DNA from: a virus
IMG/VR virus record: IMGVR_UViG_3300002141_000156
Coordinates: 62,001-126,000 of that record
Reading direction: 5' to 3' (one strand)
Length of the DNA stretch: 64,000 bases
Part shown: positions 17,987-26,252 of the stretch, piece by piece
Layout of the letters: each line of letters begins with the position of its first letter
Numbering within the stretch: position 1 is the first letter of the stretch
The notes under the pieces: model-generated
The model's database searches: none
What the model was told of the DNA's origin: nothing
What the model saw: the letters and a program-made list of their open reading frames with translations, nothing else
Program-made: the position numbers and the translations under genes

Positions 17987-18702
17987 TGATAGAGTGGATC
18001 AAATCGAATAAACTTGGAGTTATTCGCGGAATGTTCTTAGTGCCAATTATCCTTGTGATGATTATCTCCATTTCCCATGTTATTAGCTGGTATGATCTTG
18101 CAAACCCAACAAGTTGGGCAATATATCTTTCTATTGCAATTGAAATAGCGGCAATGTCTGCAATTTCTGCAGCATCTGTTCGAATCAGAGGATTCTCAGT
18201 CTGGTTCGTCTTCATTCTAGTAACATTTATACAATTTATAGGAAATATTTACTTCTGTTATTCAGATATTGATGTGACTACCAAGAATTTCAAAGACTGG
18301 TCAGATCTTACAGCACCAGTGTTTGACATGATTGGTGCAGATGTCTCGAATGCAATCGATCAACGTAGATGGTTAGCATTAATTGAAGGTGGATTACTTC
18401 CACTAATTTCACTTACGTGTTTGCATTTTTTTATTAAGTATGATGGAATAGATAATATTGAGCCAGCTAAACCAAAAGAAGTTGAAGAGACTGTATTTGA
18501 AAAAATTGTTGCTCCAGAAAAAGTTGAAGAAGTAAAAGTTGAAGTAGAAAAATCGATTCAGCCTAACACTACAACCCAACCTGTTGAGCCACCAGTTATA
18601 CCGAGTACACCTATTCAAGTTCCTCGTCAAACTCTGGAGCCCAAGCAACGTCAGAAGATGGGCCTTAGCAATAAGATGAAAAAAATACTTGGAAAATTAT
18701 GA
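17986..18702 (+). CDS. Integral membrane protein with four predicted segments
   Basis: 238 residues. Hydrophobic segments lie near residues 10-35, 45-65, 68-88 and 125-143. The C-terminal third is soluble, Glu/Lys-rich and then Pro/Gln-rich (TTTQPVEPPVIPSTPIQV), ending in a basic helix (KMGLSNKMKKILGKL). I recognise no family. Its position between a membrane-anchored coiled-coil protein and structural genes suggests a phage-specific envelope function or an internal protein that enters the membrane on delivery; both are speculative. Confidence 0.5.
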   Translation: MIEWIKSNKLGVIRGMFLVPIILVMIISISHVISWYDLANPTSWAIYLSIAIEIAAMSAISAASVRIRGFSVWFVFILVTFIQFIGNIYFCYSDIDVTTKNFKDWSDLTAPVFDMIGADVSNAIDQRRWLALIEGGLLPLISLTCLHFFIKYDGIDNIEPAKPKEVEETVFEKIVAPEKVEEVKVEVEKSIQPNTTTQPVEPPVIPSTPIQVPRQTLEPKQRQKMGLSNKMKKILGKL

Positions 18703-19238
18703 CACTTGATAAATTAAATGCGGTATGCGACGATTGTGGCGGTTATGAAAACCAGCCAATCTTGCAACTATTTGGCGATAAATGCTTTCGAGTAGTCGAC
18801 GGTAAAGCTACACATGGTGAGTTCTGCATCGGAGATTTTGCTTTTCCAGTGGATGGGTACACATGTATTGGTCTTAATGCTGAAATGAATGGCGGAGAAA
18901 TTACAATCTTTGATAATCAAACTGGAGTACTTTCACCAAGTAGCGAATTAGAAAGCGGTAAATTATATGCTAGAGGAGTAATGATTCGTATTATTTACCC
19001 AACATATGATACAAATGGTGAAACTATTGAATTGGTAAATAAATCAGTCAAAATATCTCTTGAAAATACTGATACCTTAACTGCTACCGAATATCCACTA
19101 CATGATCTTTTTACGATCTTTACTAATCCGAAGTCAAATAAGGCAGAAGACTTAATAAATAAGATAAAGATCATTAATACTAACTTGCTATATAATGTTA
19201 GAGTATCTGCTCTAGTAATATTTGGAAAGTCAATATAA
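18699..19238 (+). CDS. Hypothetical structural-like protein
   Basis: 179 residues, beta-rich, no membrane segment. The N-terminal part has five Cys residues (AVCDDCGG, DKCFRV, GEFCIG, GYTCIG), which could bind zinc. The rest looks like a jelly-roll or Ig-like domain. It overlaps the previous gene by four bases and precedes two further small structural-like genes. No T4 counterpart is recognised. Confidence 0.5.
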   Translation: MTLDKLNAVCDDCGGYENQPILQLFGDKCFRVVDGKATHGEFCIGDFAFPVDGYTCIGLNAEMNGGEITIFDNQTGVLSPSSELESGKLYARGVMIRIIYPTYDTNGETIELVNKSVKISLENTDTLTATEYPLHDLFTIFTNPKSNKAEDLINKIKIINTNLLYNVRVSALVIFGKSI

Positions 19239-19253
19239 AAAAATAAAAAGAAC

Positions 19254-19661
19254 ATGATGAATACTGGAGCAGAGTTAATTACCCTGGTAAATCAATTAAA
19301 TTACGAACCTACTTTTATTAGTACAGATAAGCGTGCTCCAGCCGGCGCACCAACCACTATCGGTTATCAACAAATTGGAGAAGTTCAACAATATGGATTC
19401 GCAAAGGGTCCAGTATTTAAAGTAGAATTTGTTGATTTTGGAACAGTTACAACTCCTACTCATGTTAAAATTTGGGGAATTGATAATAAAGATTCAGATG
19501 CACCAATTTATCCAATTTCATATCTTCTTAACTTTCCAACAATTACTGTATATCTAAAGAAATTTGATTTCTGTGATTCAACCGGAGCATCAGTTGCTCC
19601 AGACGCAGCAGACTATACAATTGTTGGTTACAAAAAGAGAGGAATTCCAATTGCTTGGTAA
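19254..19661 (+). CDS. Hypothetical small structural-like protein
   Basis: 135 residues. Beta-rich with short strands and Pro/Gly turns (RAPAGAPTTIGYQQIGE; PTHVKIWGIDNK). No motif or signal. Two in-frame ATGs (19254 and 19257) are adjacent. The stop TAA overlaps the ATG of the next gene. Its place in the operon suggests a tail or baseplate component. Confidence 0.5.
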   Translation: MMNTGAELITLVNQLNYEPTFISTDKRAPAGAPTTIGYQQIGEVQQYGFAKGPVFKVEFVDFGTVTTPTHVKIWGIDNKDSDAPIYPISYLLNFPTITVYLKKFDFCDSTGASVAPDAADYTIVGYKKRGIPIAW

Positions 19662-20128
19662 TGGATAAACTTAATGAAAATAATATATCACCACTTGTTT
19701 CTCGAGGAGATTTTACTCGAGGTATTCCATTTTATGGAACCAAGGGAGATTTTAACTTCACAGTAGGTCGTAGTAAATTTACGCCAGGTATTTCAATATC
19801 CCAAAAAGCATTTGTTGACCTCTCAATCAAGGGAGACAAAGGATATACTGATTTTGATATTGCTGTTAGTAAATTAAAGCTATTTTATAAACCTGGAGAC
19901 CGGATCAGAGGCGTTGTCGTAAACTCGATGCTTGACCATGAAACTGGAGTATTAGTTGTCGGAAAATTACACAAAATCGTTCCTGACTATACAAACAATT
20001 CAATACAAGTCTACATAAAGAATCCAAAAACTTTAGAAATACAGGAAGTTTATCCTGAAACAATTGAGCGGGTATATGAATCTACCTCTGCTCATGTAAT
20101 GTCATTTTCACAATTCATCAATTCATAA
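19661..20128 (+). CDS. Hypothetical structural-like protein with CTS-like C-terminus
   Basis: 155 residues from the ATG that overlaps the preceding stop; a TTG six bases upstream is less likely. The body is beta-rich and contains a Lys/Gly loop region (FVDLSIKGDKGYTDFDIAV) and an oligonucleotide-binding-like strand order (GDRIRGVVVNSML), but no family is recognised. Oddly, the last nine residues are MSFSQFINS, which resemble the CTS-like tag seen at the N-terminus of many other proteins here, lacking only the Glu. A terminator hairpin follows. Confidence 0.5.
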   Translation: MDKLNENNISPLVSRGDFTRGIPFYGTKGDFNFTVGRSKFTPGISISQKAFVDLSIKGDKGYTDFDIAVSKLKLFYKPGDRIRGVVVNSMLDHETGVLVVGKLHKIVPDYTNNSIQVYIKNPKTLEIQEVYPETIERVYESTSAHVMSFSQFINS

Positions 20129-20147
20129 TTTTATCATACTTTTAATT

Positions 20148-20187
20148 AGCAAAAGCGACTGATTTTAGAACCAGTTGCTTTTTTGCA
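20148..20187 (+). terminator. Rho-independent terminator
   Basis: Stem AAGCGACTG / CAGTTGCTT with loop ATTTTAGAAC, followed by TTTTT. It separates the upstream structural genes from the gp26-like gene. Confidence 0.7.
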
Positions 20188-20213
20188 TATATAAGATAAA
20201 AAAATATCACATA

Positions 20214-21221
20214 ATGAATAAAGTCAATCCAGAAGAAGCGGAGCGCTTCCTGAATGAACAAGATATTAAGTATGGAGTAAACAATGTCGCACCGACTGAA
20301 GTTAAACAGGAGGAACCAGTAAAGGTGATGAGTTTAGGTAAAGCATCAAGTCATCAAAACATGATTGAAATGTCGGCTGCCGAAGAGTCTCCATGGAAAA
20401 TATTAAATCTTGAAAATCTACCATCTCAAGGATTATTTTATCCAGAAAAGGCAGAGTTACTAATTAGGTCTGCAAAAACCAAAGAGATTCGGCACTGGTC
20501 AACAATTGATGAAACTGATCCAATCGATATTCGTGAAAAAATAAATTTTGTGCTTAATGCCTGCACTAAATTTAAGATCAAAGGCCAGATGATGTCGATG
20601 AACTTCAATGATTTTCTTGAAGTCGATAAATATCATATCCTATTTAGAATATACGAATTAACTTTTCCAAATCAGGAAAATAAGCTTTGGGCATATATTA
20701 AATGCTCAAACGAGCAATGTGGTCATGTAAATCAAACCCAGGTCACAAGTAAAAATCTATTGGGCTTCCATTTTCCAGAAGAAGTAATGAAATGGTACTC
20801 TCCAGAAGAGAAATGCTTTTCTATATCATCTGAAAAACTCGGAGATACGATTCAGCTTCACCTACCGACTCTTGGAATGTCTGCTAAATTTAAACAGAAA
20901 CGACGCGATGAACAGGAGAAAAATATTGCACTAGACGATTCGTTCTATGCGCACGGTCCATACCTACTTCGTGATTGGAGAAAAATCGACCTTTCTATAT
21001 TGAGCGAATTAAAAATGAGTTCACTTGACTGGAATGACACAAAATTTGTAGTTATCCATAAGTTCACCGATTTACTTGAAAAAGCTAGCCTAAATAAAGC
21101 GGCCAGCGTTTGCGAAAAATGTAAAACACAAACGGAGAGCCATATTTTTTTGGGAGGAAGCTTCACTGTCAAAGATATTTTCATTATTTCAACTGGACTT
21201 AATGAACTTATTGGAGCTTAA
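20214..21221 (+). CDS. gp26-like baseplate hub assembly protein with Cys4 motif
   Basis: 335 residues. The segment LENLPSQGLFYPEKAELLIRSAKT, then KEIRHWSTID and INFVLNACTK, matches the opening of the T4 baseplate protein family that includes gp26 and gp51-type hub assembly factors. Residues CSNEQC and CEKCKT supply two Cys pairs that may bind zinc. I chose the ATG at 20214: the longer frame from 20175 would begin inside the terminator. In T4 these proteins act as chaperones for hub assembly and are not all retained in the virion. Confidence 0.6.
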   Translation: MNKVNPEEAERFLNEQDIKYGVNNVAPTEVKQEEPVKVMSLGKASSHQNMIEMSAAEESPWKILNLENLPSQGLFYPEKAELLIRSAKTKEIRHWSTIDETDPIDIREKINFVLNACTKFKIKGQMMSMNFNDFLEVDKYHILFRIYELTFPNQENKLWAYIKCSNEQCGHVNQTQVTSKNLLGFHFPEEVMKWYSPEEKCFSISSEKLGDTIQLHLPTLGMSAKFKQKRRDEQEKNIALDDSFYAHGPYLLRDWRKIDLSILSELKMSSLDWNDTKFVVIHKFTDLLEKASLNKAASVCEKCKTQTESHIFLGGSFTVKDIFIISTGLNELIGA

Positions 21222-21411
21222 TGCTCGATTGGCGGTGCGGCTGGGTCAGTCCCTAGATACACTTTATAATTTAGAATACTTGGAATATTCACTACTGCTA
21301 AATATACTTAAAAAAGATATTGAAGCGGCAAATGATACTATATCGCAGGAAACACAAGTCGCTGCTCAACCTATTCGTGTTAATTTACCAGACGGACTAT
21401 CTCTAAAATAA
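21202..21411 (+). CDS. Small helical protein downstream of gp26-like gene
   Basis: 69 residues, Leu-rich, predicted helical (RLGQSLDTLYNLEYLEYSLLLNILKKDI). It overlaps the preceding gene by 20 bases in another frame. Position after the gp26-like gene recalls hub assembly factors, but the sequence is too short for assignment. Confidence 0.5.
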   Translation: MNLLELNARLAVRLGQSLDTLYNLEYLEYSLLLNILKKDIEAANDTISQETQVAAQPIRVNLPDGLSLK

Positions 21412-21415
21412 ATAA
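21408..21415 (+). promoter_or_regulatory. Late promoter-like element ATAAATAATAAAAAG
   Basis: Extended consensus, 18 bases before the GTG start at 21434; it overlaps the previous stop codon. Confidence 0.6.
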
Positions 21416-21433
21416 TAAAAAGAATAACTGTCC

Positions 21434-23137
21434 GTGTTAGAAAAGAAAAAAATATTTGTCGACTCCTTTAATAAAAAGGCTGAGGATCTAATCAAACAGT
21501 CAGATGAAAAGATTGCACAATATGCTGCCGCTCGACAAAAAGCAATCAAATTAACTGACCCGATTTCGCTAAGTTTTTCTGATCCAAAGGTATCGTTCTC
21601 AACAGTTGGTGAATTATTTGCATGGGTATATCCTGAAGCTGGCGGATCAGAAAATATGCCCAGTGCATTTACTTCAGTAATTCTTGAAAATCTTGCTGGA
21701 AAGGACAGTCCAGGAAAAGCAGAATATAAAATATTACACAAGAATTTTTATGAGCCAATAAGTCAGTCTCGGTACATACAATTAAAGGAACTTGGCGGAG
21801 AAAAATGGTTCGATAGATTTATGTCATCTGCTCTGTCTAAAATGGCCCAAGTCAAACAAAAAATATCTGACTATAAAACCGGTGCTGATTTTGAGACTGC
21901 GGTCGATGATCTGAGTGAAGGAATGCTTTTAGGAATTGATTTGCCTGGCGGATTAACTGCTCCACTATATGATGCATTTATTGAATCCGGTACTGCTAAA
22001 CCAGAAACTCCAAGCTCTCCAGTAAATGCGACAGAAGCCGCAAAGCCTGCAGGATCTGCACCAATTAATGACACTGCAAACTCTGAGAAGTCTGCACCGG
22101 CATCAACTTTAAATCCAGAAAAATCAGTAACTGCTCCACTAGAAACAACCACCGGCACAGTTACTGCCGGCAAATCAGAATTGCCAAAAGAAGTTGGAAA
22201 GGGCCCAGAAACAGGTGCGCCTGTAGTTGTAGTAAATGTTGAATCTGCAGTTGTAGTAAATGTTGAATCTGCTGCACCAAACTTACTGGCATCGCCGGCA
22301 CCAGCTGCGGCTGCTGCACCATCCATGCCGACCGTCGCTTCGAGCCCAGTAAATTCATCAAAGGAAACAGTAACAAATAACGTAACCAATAATAATACCT
22401 CTGCTGAAAAGAATACGACATCGCCGATTGTTGCAGGTGATGCTATTAAAAAAGTTATTGAACCTACCTCAAAAACTACAAATAAAACTAAAGTTACTGG
22501 GTCAATAATTAATAATTTATCAGAAAGCGATGCACAGCTACTTAAGAATTTTATTGAAGGTGATTCGAATCCAATAACTTCTGCTACAAATTCATCAGTT
22601 TCAAATACAACTACTTCTGCTACAAATTCATCAGTTTCAAATACAACGACTTCTGCTACAAATTCATCAGTTAATGAGATAACCCCAAAAGAAGAAAAAA
22701 TTATTGAAAAAAGTAGTGAATCTAACGCATATGGTGATATTATTGATATTAATAATATTAGCTCAGGTGATGCAGAACTACTTAAGAAGTATGCTGGGTT
22801 TGATGTAAATTCTCCTAAGAAAGATGCTGGAGATAAAACTGGATCGACTGAAGTTGTTAAAACAAAACCAGCATTACCTGCAGTGAAGACACCAGAAGTA
22901 AAAGCTCCATTGCCTGCTGAGCCGATCGATAAAAAGACCGAGCCTGTTACTGCAAAGGAAGTAAAATCTGAATCTTCTGAAACTGAAAGCCCAGCAACAC
23001 CTGCAAGTATGCCTACTGAATATGCTGCTGAACAAACCTCGACTCAAGCATCAATGAATACTGAAGACATTGAGGCTCGCCTGGCTAGAATAGAATATCT
23101 GTTGAGTGGAACACTTGACGTAAAAATAGTTGACTAA
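21434..23137 (+). CDS. Large low-complexity structural-like protein
   Basis: 567 residues from a GTG start behind a late promoter-like element. Residues 1-190 are globular and helical. Residues 190-330 are Ala/Pro/Thr/Ser-rich and probably disordered, with two copies of VVVNVESA. Residues about 383-415 carry a 12-residue tandem repeat, TSATNSSVSNTT, encoded by a 36-base DNA repeat in nearly three copies. Two segments, IINNLSESDAQLLKNFIEG and ININNISSGDAELLKKYAG, are related and may be binding motifs. The C-terminus is acidic and ends in a helix, ARIEYLLSGTLDVKIVD. It may be a scaffold, tail-length or virion linker protein; not assigned. Confidence 0.5.
   Translation: MLEKKKIFVDSFNKKAEDLIKQSDEKIAQYAAARQKAIKLTDPISLSFSDPKVSFSTVGELFAWVYPEAGGSENMPSAFTSVILENLAGKDSPGKAEYKILHKNFYEPISQSRYIQLKELGGEKWFDRFMSSALSKMAQVKQKISDYKTGADFETAVDDLSEGMLLGIDLPGGLTAPLYDAFIESGTAKPETPSSPVNATEAAKPAGSAPINDTANSEKSAPASTLNPEKSVTAPLETTTGTVTAGKSELPKEVGKGPETGAPVVVVNVESAVVVNVESAAPNLLASPAPAAAAAPSMPTVASSPVNSSKETVTNNVTNNNTSAEKNTTSPIVAGDAIKKVIEPTSKTTNKTKVTGSIINNLSESDAQLLKNFIEGDSNPITSATNSSVSNTTTSATNSSVSNTTTSATNSSVNEITPKEEKIIEKSSESNAYGDIIDINNISSGDAELLKKYAGFDVNSPKKDAGDKTGSTEVVKTKPALPAVKTPEVKAPLPAEPIDKKTEPVTAKEVKSESSETESPATPASMPTEYAAEQTSTQASMNTEDIEARLARIEYLLSGTLDVKIVD
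22579..22672 (+). repeat. 36-base tandem repeat inside coding sequence
   Basis: Unit begins ACTTCTGCTACAAATTCATC; two nearly exact copies and a partial third. It codes the TSATNSSVSNTT repeat of the low-complexity protein. Confidence 0.85.
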
Positions 23138-23376
23138 TGATACCACACCACAATAATGAATTAAGACTTGTGTATTCAACATACGGTCGAATACACGAAG
23201 AAATAGCTGAACTTAATCGGATGGCACAGGATCTTGTAAATAGGCAAGCTGTGCTTAGCCAAGAATTAGAGTATACTCGAAAGGCTGAAAAAATCGTAAT
23301 AAATAAGATAGAAGCAGAGTTAGATCGGACTCTTACGCAAGACGATCTTCTTAAAATAATACAAAACAATGAATAA
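23137..23376 (+). CDS. Small coiled-coil protein
   Basis: 79 residues, almost entirely a charged amphipathic helix (IHEEIAELNRMAQDLVNRQA, then SQELEYTRKAEKIVINKIEAEL). No family is recognised. It overlaps the preceding stop and the following start, which suggests translational coupling within a structural operon. Confidence 0.5.
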   Translation: MIPHHNNELRLVYSTYGRIHEEIAELNRMAQDLVNRQAVLSQELEYTRKAEKIVINKIEAELDRTLTQDDLLKIIQNNE

Positions 23377-24178
23377 AGGCCAGATTATAAATAAAGACAG
23401 GTTTTACCTAATTTCCATTGGAATCCTTATTCTATTATTAATTTTTTTGGCATGGAGACTAGAAGGAATTCGTCAGAATTCAATTGAACAGTCTGATGAA
23501 TTAAAGCGTTCAATTATTGCATCAAATGTTTTAATAAAGGAATCTGAGGGTAGCTATTCTAAATTAGTCGATTATTACAAAAGTGAAAAAGATCTAACTA
23601 CTGAATTAAAAAATTCAAATAAAGATCTGTATAATGCAGTTAAGTCACAAGGCGAAAAAATATTAAGTCTAACATCAACTGTCATTTCACTTAAAGGCTC
23701 AGTTGAGGAAGGATTTGGTAAATTTAATCCAACTGATTCTAATCAAATTGATATTGCACTTAGATATCCAGCAGAAAAGGACCCATTTATTAAGTGGGAC
23801 GGATTTGTAAATAAAAAAACAGCTGCATATCGCGGTAACTGGTCATTTGGTAAATTACCAATACAGATTGTTGTTACCGAAGAGGCGACTGGTTTATGGA
23901 AGCATCGAGTGGTTGGTCCTGACTGGTTACTAATAGATTCACTTCAAGTAAATAGTCTACCTCCAGATAAATATGTGCCAACTATTGATCGCACATTTCA
24001 ACTTATTATTGGAGGAAATTATATGAAGCCAATAATTTCAAATAAGTTTGGATGTATTGGAATTGGAGTCGGCCTAAGTATTGCAAGCAAACATAATATA
24101 ATATTTAGTGCAAATACTAACCAGGAAATAGGCATTGGTTATTACTATAAATTAAAAGCACTCAAAAGAAACAAATAA
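23369..24178 (+). CDS. Membrane-anchored protein with coiled coil and C-terminal domain
   Basis: 269 residues. Residues 13-29 (LISIGILILLLIFLAW) form a signal anchor. Residues 35-115 are a coiled coil with regular Lys/Glu and Leu/Ile spacing. The C-terminal ~150 residues form a beta-rich domain with IQIVVTEEATGLWKHRVVGPDW, then GCIGIGVGLSIAS and EIGIGYYYKL, the last resembling outer-membrane-protein-like strands. This could bridge membrane and periplasm, but no known spanin or injection family is recognised. Confidence 0.45.
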   Translation: MNKGQIINKDRFYLISIGILILLLIFLAWRLEGIRQNSIEQSDELKRSIIASNVLIKESEGSYSKLVDYYKSEKDLTTELKNSNKDLYNAVKSQGEKILSLTSTVISLKGSVEEGFGKFNPTDSNQIDIALRYPAEKDPFIKWDGFVNKKTAAYRGNWSFGKLPIQIVVTEEATGLWKHRVVGPDWLLIDSLQVNSLPPDKYVPTIDRTFQLIIGGNYMKPIISNKFGCIGIGVGLSIASKHNIIFSANTNQEIGIGYYYKLKALKRNK

Positions 24179-24181
24179 GAA

Positions 24182-26182
24182 ATGAGAAAAAGTAGATTTG
24201 TAAATTTAACAGCATATTGTATTGTCGAATACATGTTTGACCAACTTGGGTCATTAGATTTTTATACAGATTCATTTGTATTACTTCAAAATAATCATAC
24301 TGATTCACACCAAATCTTAAATAGTGATAGTTCATTTTCATCTACTAAGAATATCCAAGACTTAACAGTTATTCCGCTTGGCAACAATACATTTGCATAT
24401 TTAGATAGTGAGAAGATACCAGATTATTTAGCATACGACACGGAAATCACACAGACCCCAATAACTGGATATAATGTTGTGATGGATCAAGTCAGATTTC
24501 ATTTTGTTGCAGGTTTCGAGTTTGATAATTTTAAAGCACTAATTCTAAGTATTAAACACTCAGAAAATGACGGCAAATCAAATGTTTTTGCAAATATCCT
24601 ACTTGCACCTGAAACAATCGCTCAATTAATTAGTTTTAATCCAAAACCATTATTTTTAGCAAATGCAACATATGATCGATACATTGATCTTATGGTTCCA
24701 TCAATTAAGAATATTAACGAAGACTACAAAACATCGCCAGTCCCAGCATCAACATTTGTTGCGGCAATTACTCCAAATACGATCGGGTCAACTGGATTTA
24801 TCTATAACAATCAAATCTCGATTGGTCTAGGAGAATGTGGAAGACGTAAGCCGATGTACACAAACGCTGGCGTAACATATGATACGTTTGAAGTAACTGA
24901 ATATTTTGAAGCACAACTTTCACAAAGCAATGAATTTGACAATGTTGGTGCATATGTCAATGAGTCAATAGACGGTGATTTTATCGAATTCTATATGACA
25001 TTTAACGCCGGTTTCCCATCTGATTTAATTAGCATCCTAAATCAAAGAAATCCAGCAAACGACTGGATTATTATCCATCAAATTAGTGTATTTGAACAAG
25101 TAGGCACAGGTTTCAATAATACTGCTCGATTCGTCTTCTTCCAAGAGGAAAGATTTGATGAACCAAATACATTTAGACCAGTATTACGAAATGCGAATGA
25201 AGCAGTAAGTATGTCAATCGATTATTTAGCACGATTAACGAACCGGTTAAATGGTGAGCAAATTATTCGCGAAGCGTCATTCTCATTGGTTTCTCCAAAG
25301 AAATATGGTAAGAAACTAATCACAATGCCATTACAAGATAAGCCGCAATCCCAAAAAGTTTACAATAAAATTATCAAGAAGAGCTTTGAGGCAAGTAAAT
25401 TATTTAGTGAGCCTAAGATGAATACTACTATTCCGGCATCAATTAATCCTGTGAGTACTGTTGTTCAGACTGAATATGTGCCGATCTTTTTTAATAATAG
25501 TAGCATATCAGTATCGAATGTAAGTTCTCTAATTAAAACCAAAGATTCCCTAGAAGAAGTAATCTTCTCCCAAGGAAAACTTAGATTTATTCTTTCGCCA
25601 TTTGATAATATTATCAAATTGAAAGTATACACGACAAATAGCTCAAGTAGTAAAGTTACACAAGTTCCATTGGACTTAAATATAAATTCTGCAAAATATC
25701 GGTTGGTATTTGAAACAGACAGCGGTAAAGTGCCTATTACAAACATGAATAATGCCAAGATTGAAAATTTGTCAACTGGTGTAATTGCATTTACTGTTTC
25801 AAAAAAAGATAGCGAGACTATTTTGCAAGCACAAAACCGGACAGCCTATCTAATATCTGTTGGACAGGATGGAACTGAGACCTTAATTTATACTGGAGAG
25901 TGGAGAAAAGCGACTGAACAGTCAGATATCGACCTTGCAATTGCTACTGCAAAAGAAGAAGGAAATGCCTTGGCGCAGCTTCAATCTACCTTAAATGAGA
26001 TTAAAGCACAGACGTTAGTCAAAGATACAGCATCTAGTGTTATTCCGAATACTATAATTAAGAAGACCGCAGTCGCGCCAGTCGTTAATAAATTTGGAGT
26101 ACCATTACCACAAAGGGTTTCCCCAAATTCAGCAAATGCTGGAAGAGGGTCAAGTTCAGAAGCGGGTGTCGGAAAAGGGTAA
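24182..26182 (+). CDS. Large virion structural protein
   Basis: 666 residues, not matched to a T4 protein. It is beta-rich, without membrane or enzyme motifs. It contains a segment FVAGFEFDNFKALILSIKHSENDGK near residue 110 and IDYLARLTNRLNGEQIIREASFSLVSPKKYGKK near 350-385, and ends in an Ala/Gln-rich helix and a disordered Gly/Ser tail. It is in the rightward late block four bases after the membrane-anchored gene. Length is in the range of tail sheath or baseplate proteins, but sheath motifs are not seen. Confidence 0.5.
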   Translation: MRKSRFVNLTAYCIVEYMFDQLGSLDFYTDSFVLLQNNHTDSHQILNSDSSFSSTKNIQDLTVIPLGNNTFAYLDSEKIPDYLAYDTEITQTPITGYNVVMDQVRFHFVAGFEFDNFKALILSIKHSENDGKSNVFANILLAPETIAQLISFNPKPLFLANATYDRYIDLMVPSIKNINEDYKTSPVPASTFVAAITPNTIGSTGFIYNNQISIGLGECGRRKPMYTNAGVTYDTFEVTEYFEAQLSQSNEFDNVGAYVNESIDGDFIEFYMTFNAGFPSDLISILNQRNPANDWIIIHQISVFEQVGTGFNNTARFVFFQEERFDEPNTFRPVLRNANEAVSMSIDYLARLTNRLNGEQIIREASFSLVSPKKYGKKLITMPLQDKPQSQKVYNKIIKKSFEASKLFSEPKMNTTIPASINPVSTVVQTEYVPIFFNNSSISVSNVSSLIKTKDSLEEVIFSQGKLRFILSPFDNIIKLKVYTTNSSSSKVTQVPLDLNINSAKYRLVFETDSGKVPITNMNNAKIENLSTGVIAFTVSKKDSETILQAQNRTAYLISVGQDGTETLIYTGEWRKATEQSDIDLAIATAKEEGNALAQLQSTLNEIKAQTLVKDTASSVIPNTIIKKTAVAPVVNKFGVPLPQRVSPNSANAGRGSSSEAGVGKG

Positions 26183-26222
26183 CTAGCTCCTGGAAATTAT
26201 GAATATCTGCTCTAAAAGTCAG

Positions 26223-26230
26223 ATAAATAA
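26223..26230 (+). promoter_or_regulatory. Late promoter-like element ATAAATAA
   Basis: GATAAATAAACTAAAATAAA, 22 bases before the ATG at 26253. Confidence 0.6.
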
Positions 26231-26252
26231 ACTAAAATAAATCATTACCAAA

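Noticed and set aside
21871-22389. 172-residue open frame on the minus strand
   Set aside because: Antisense shadow of the low-complexity region in 21434-23137.
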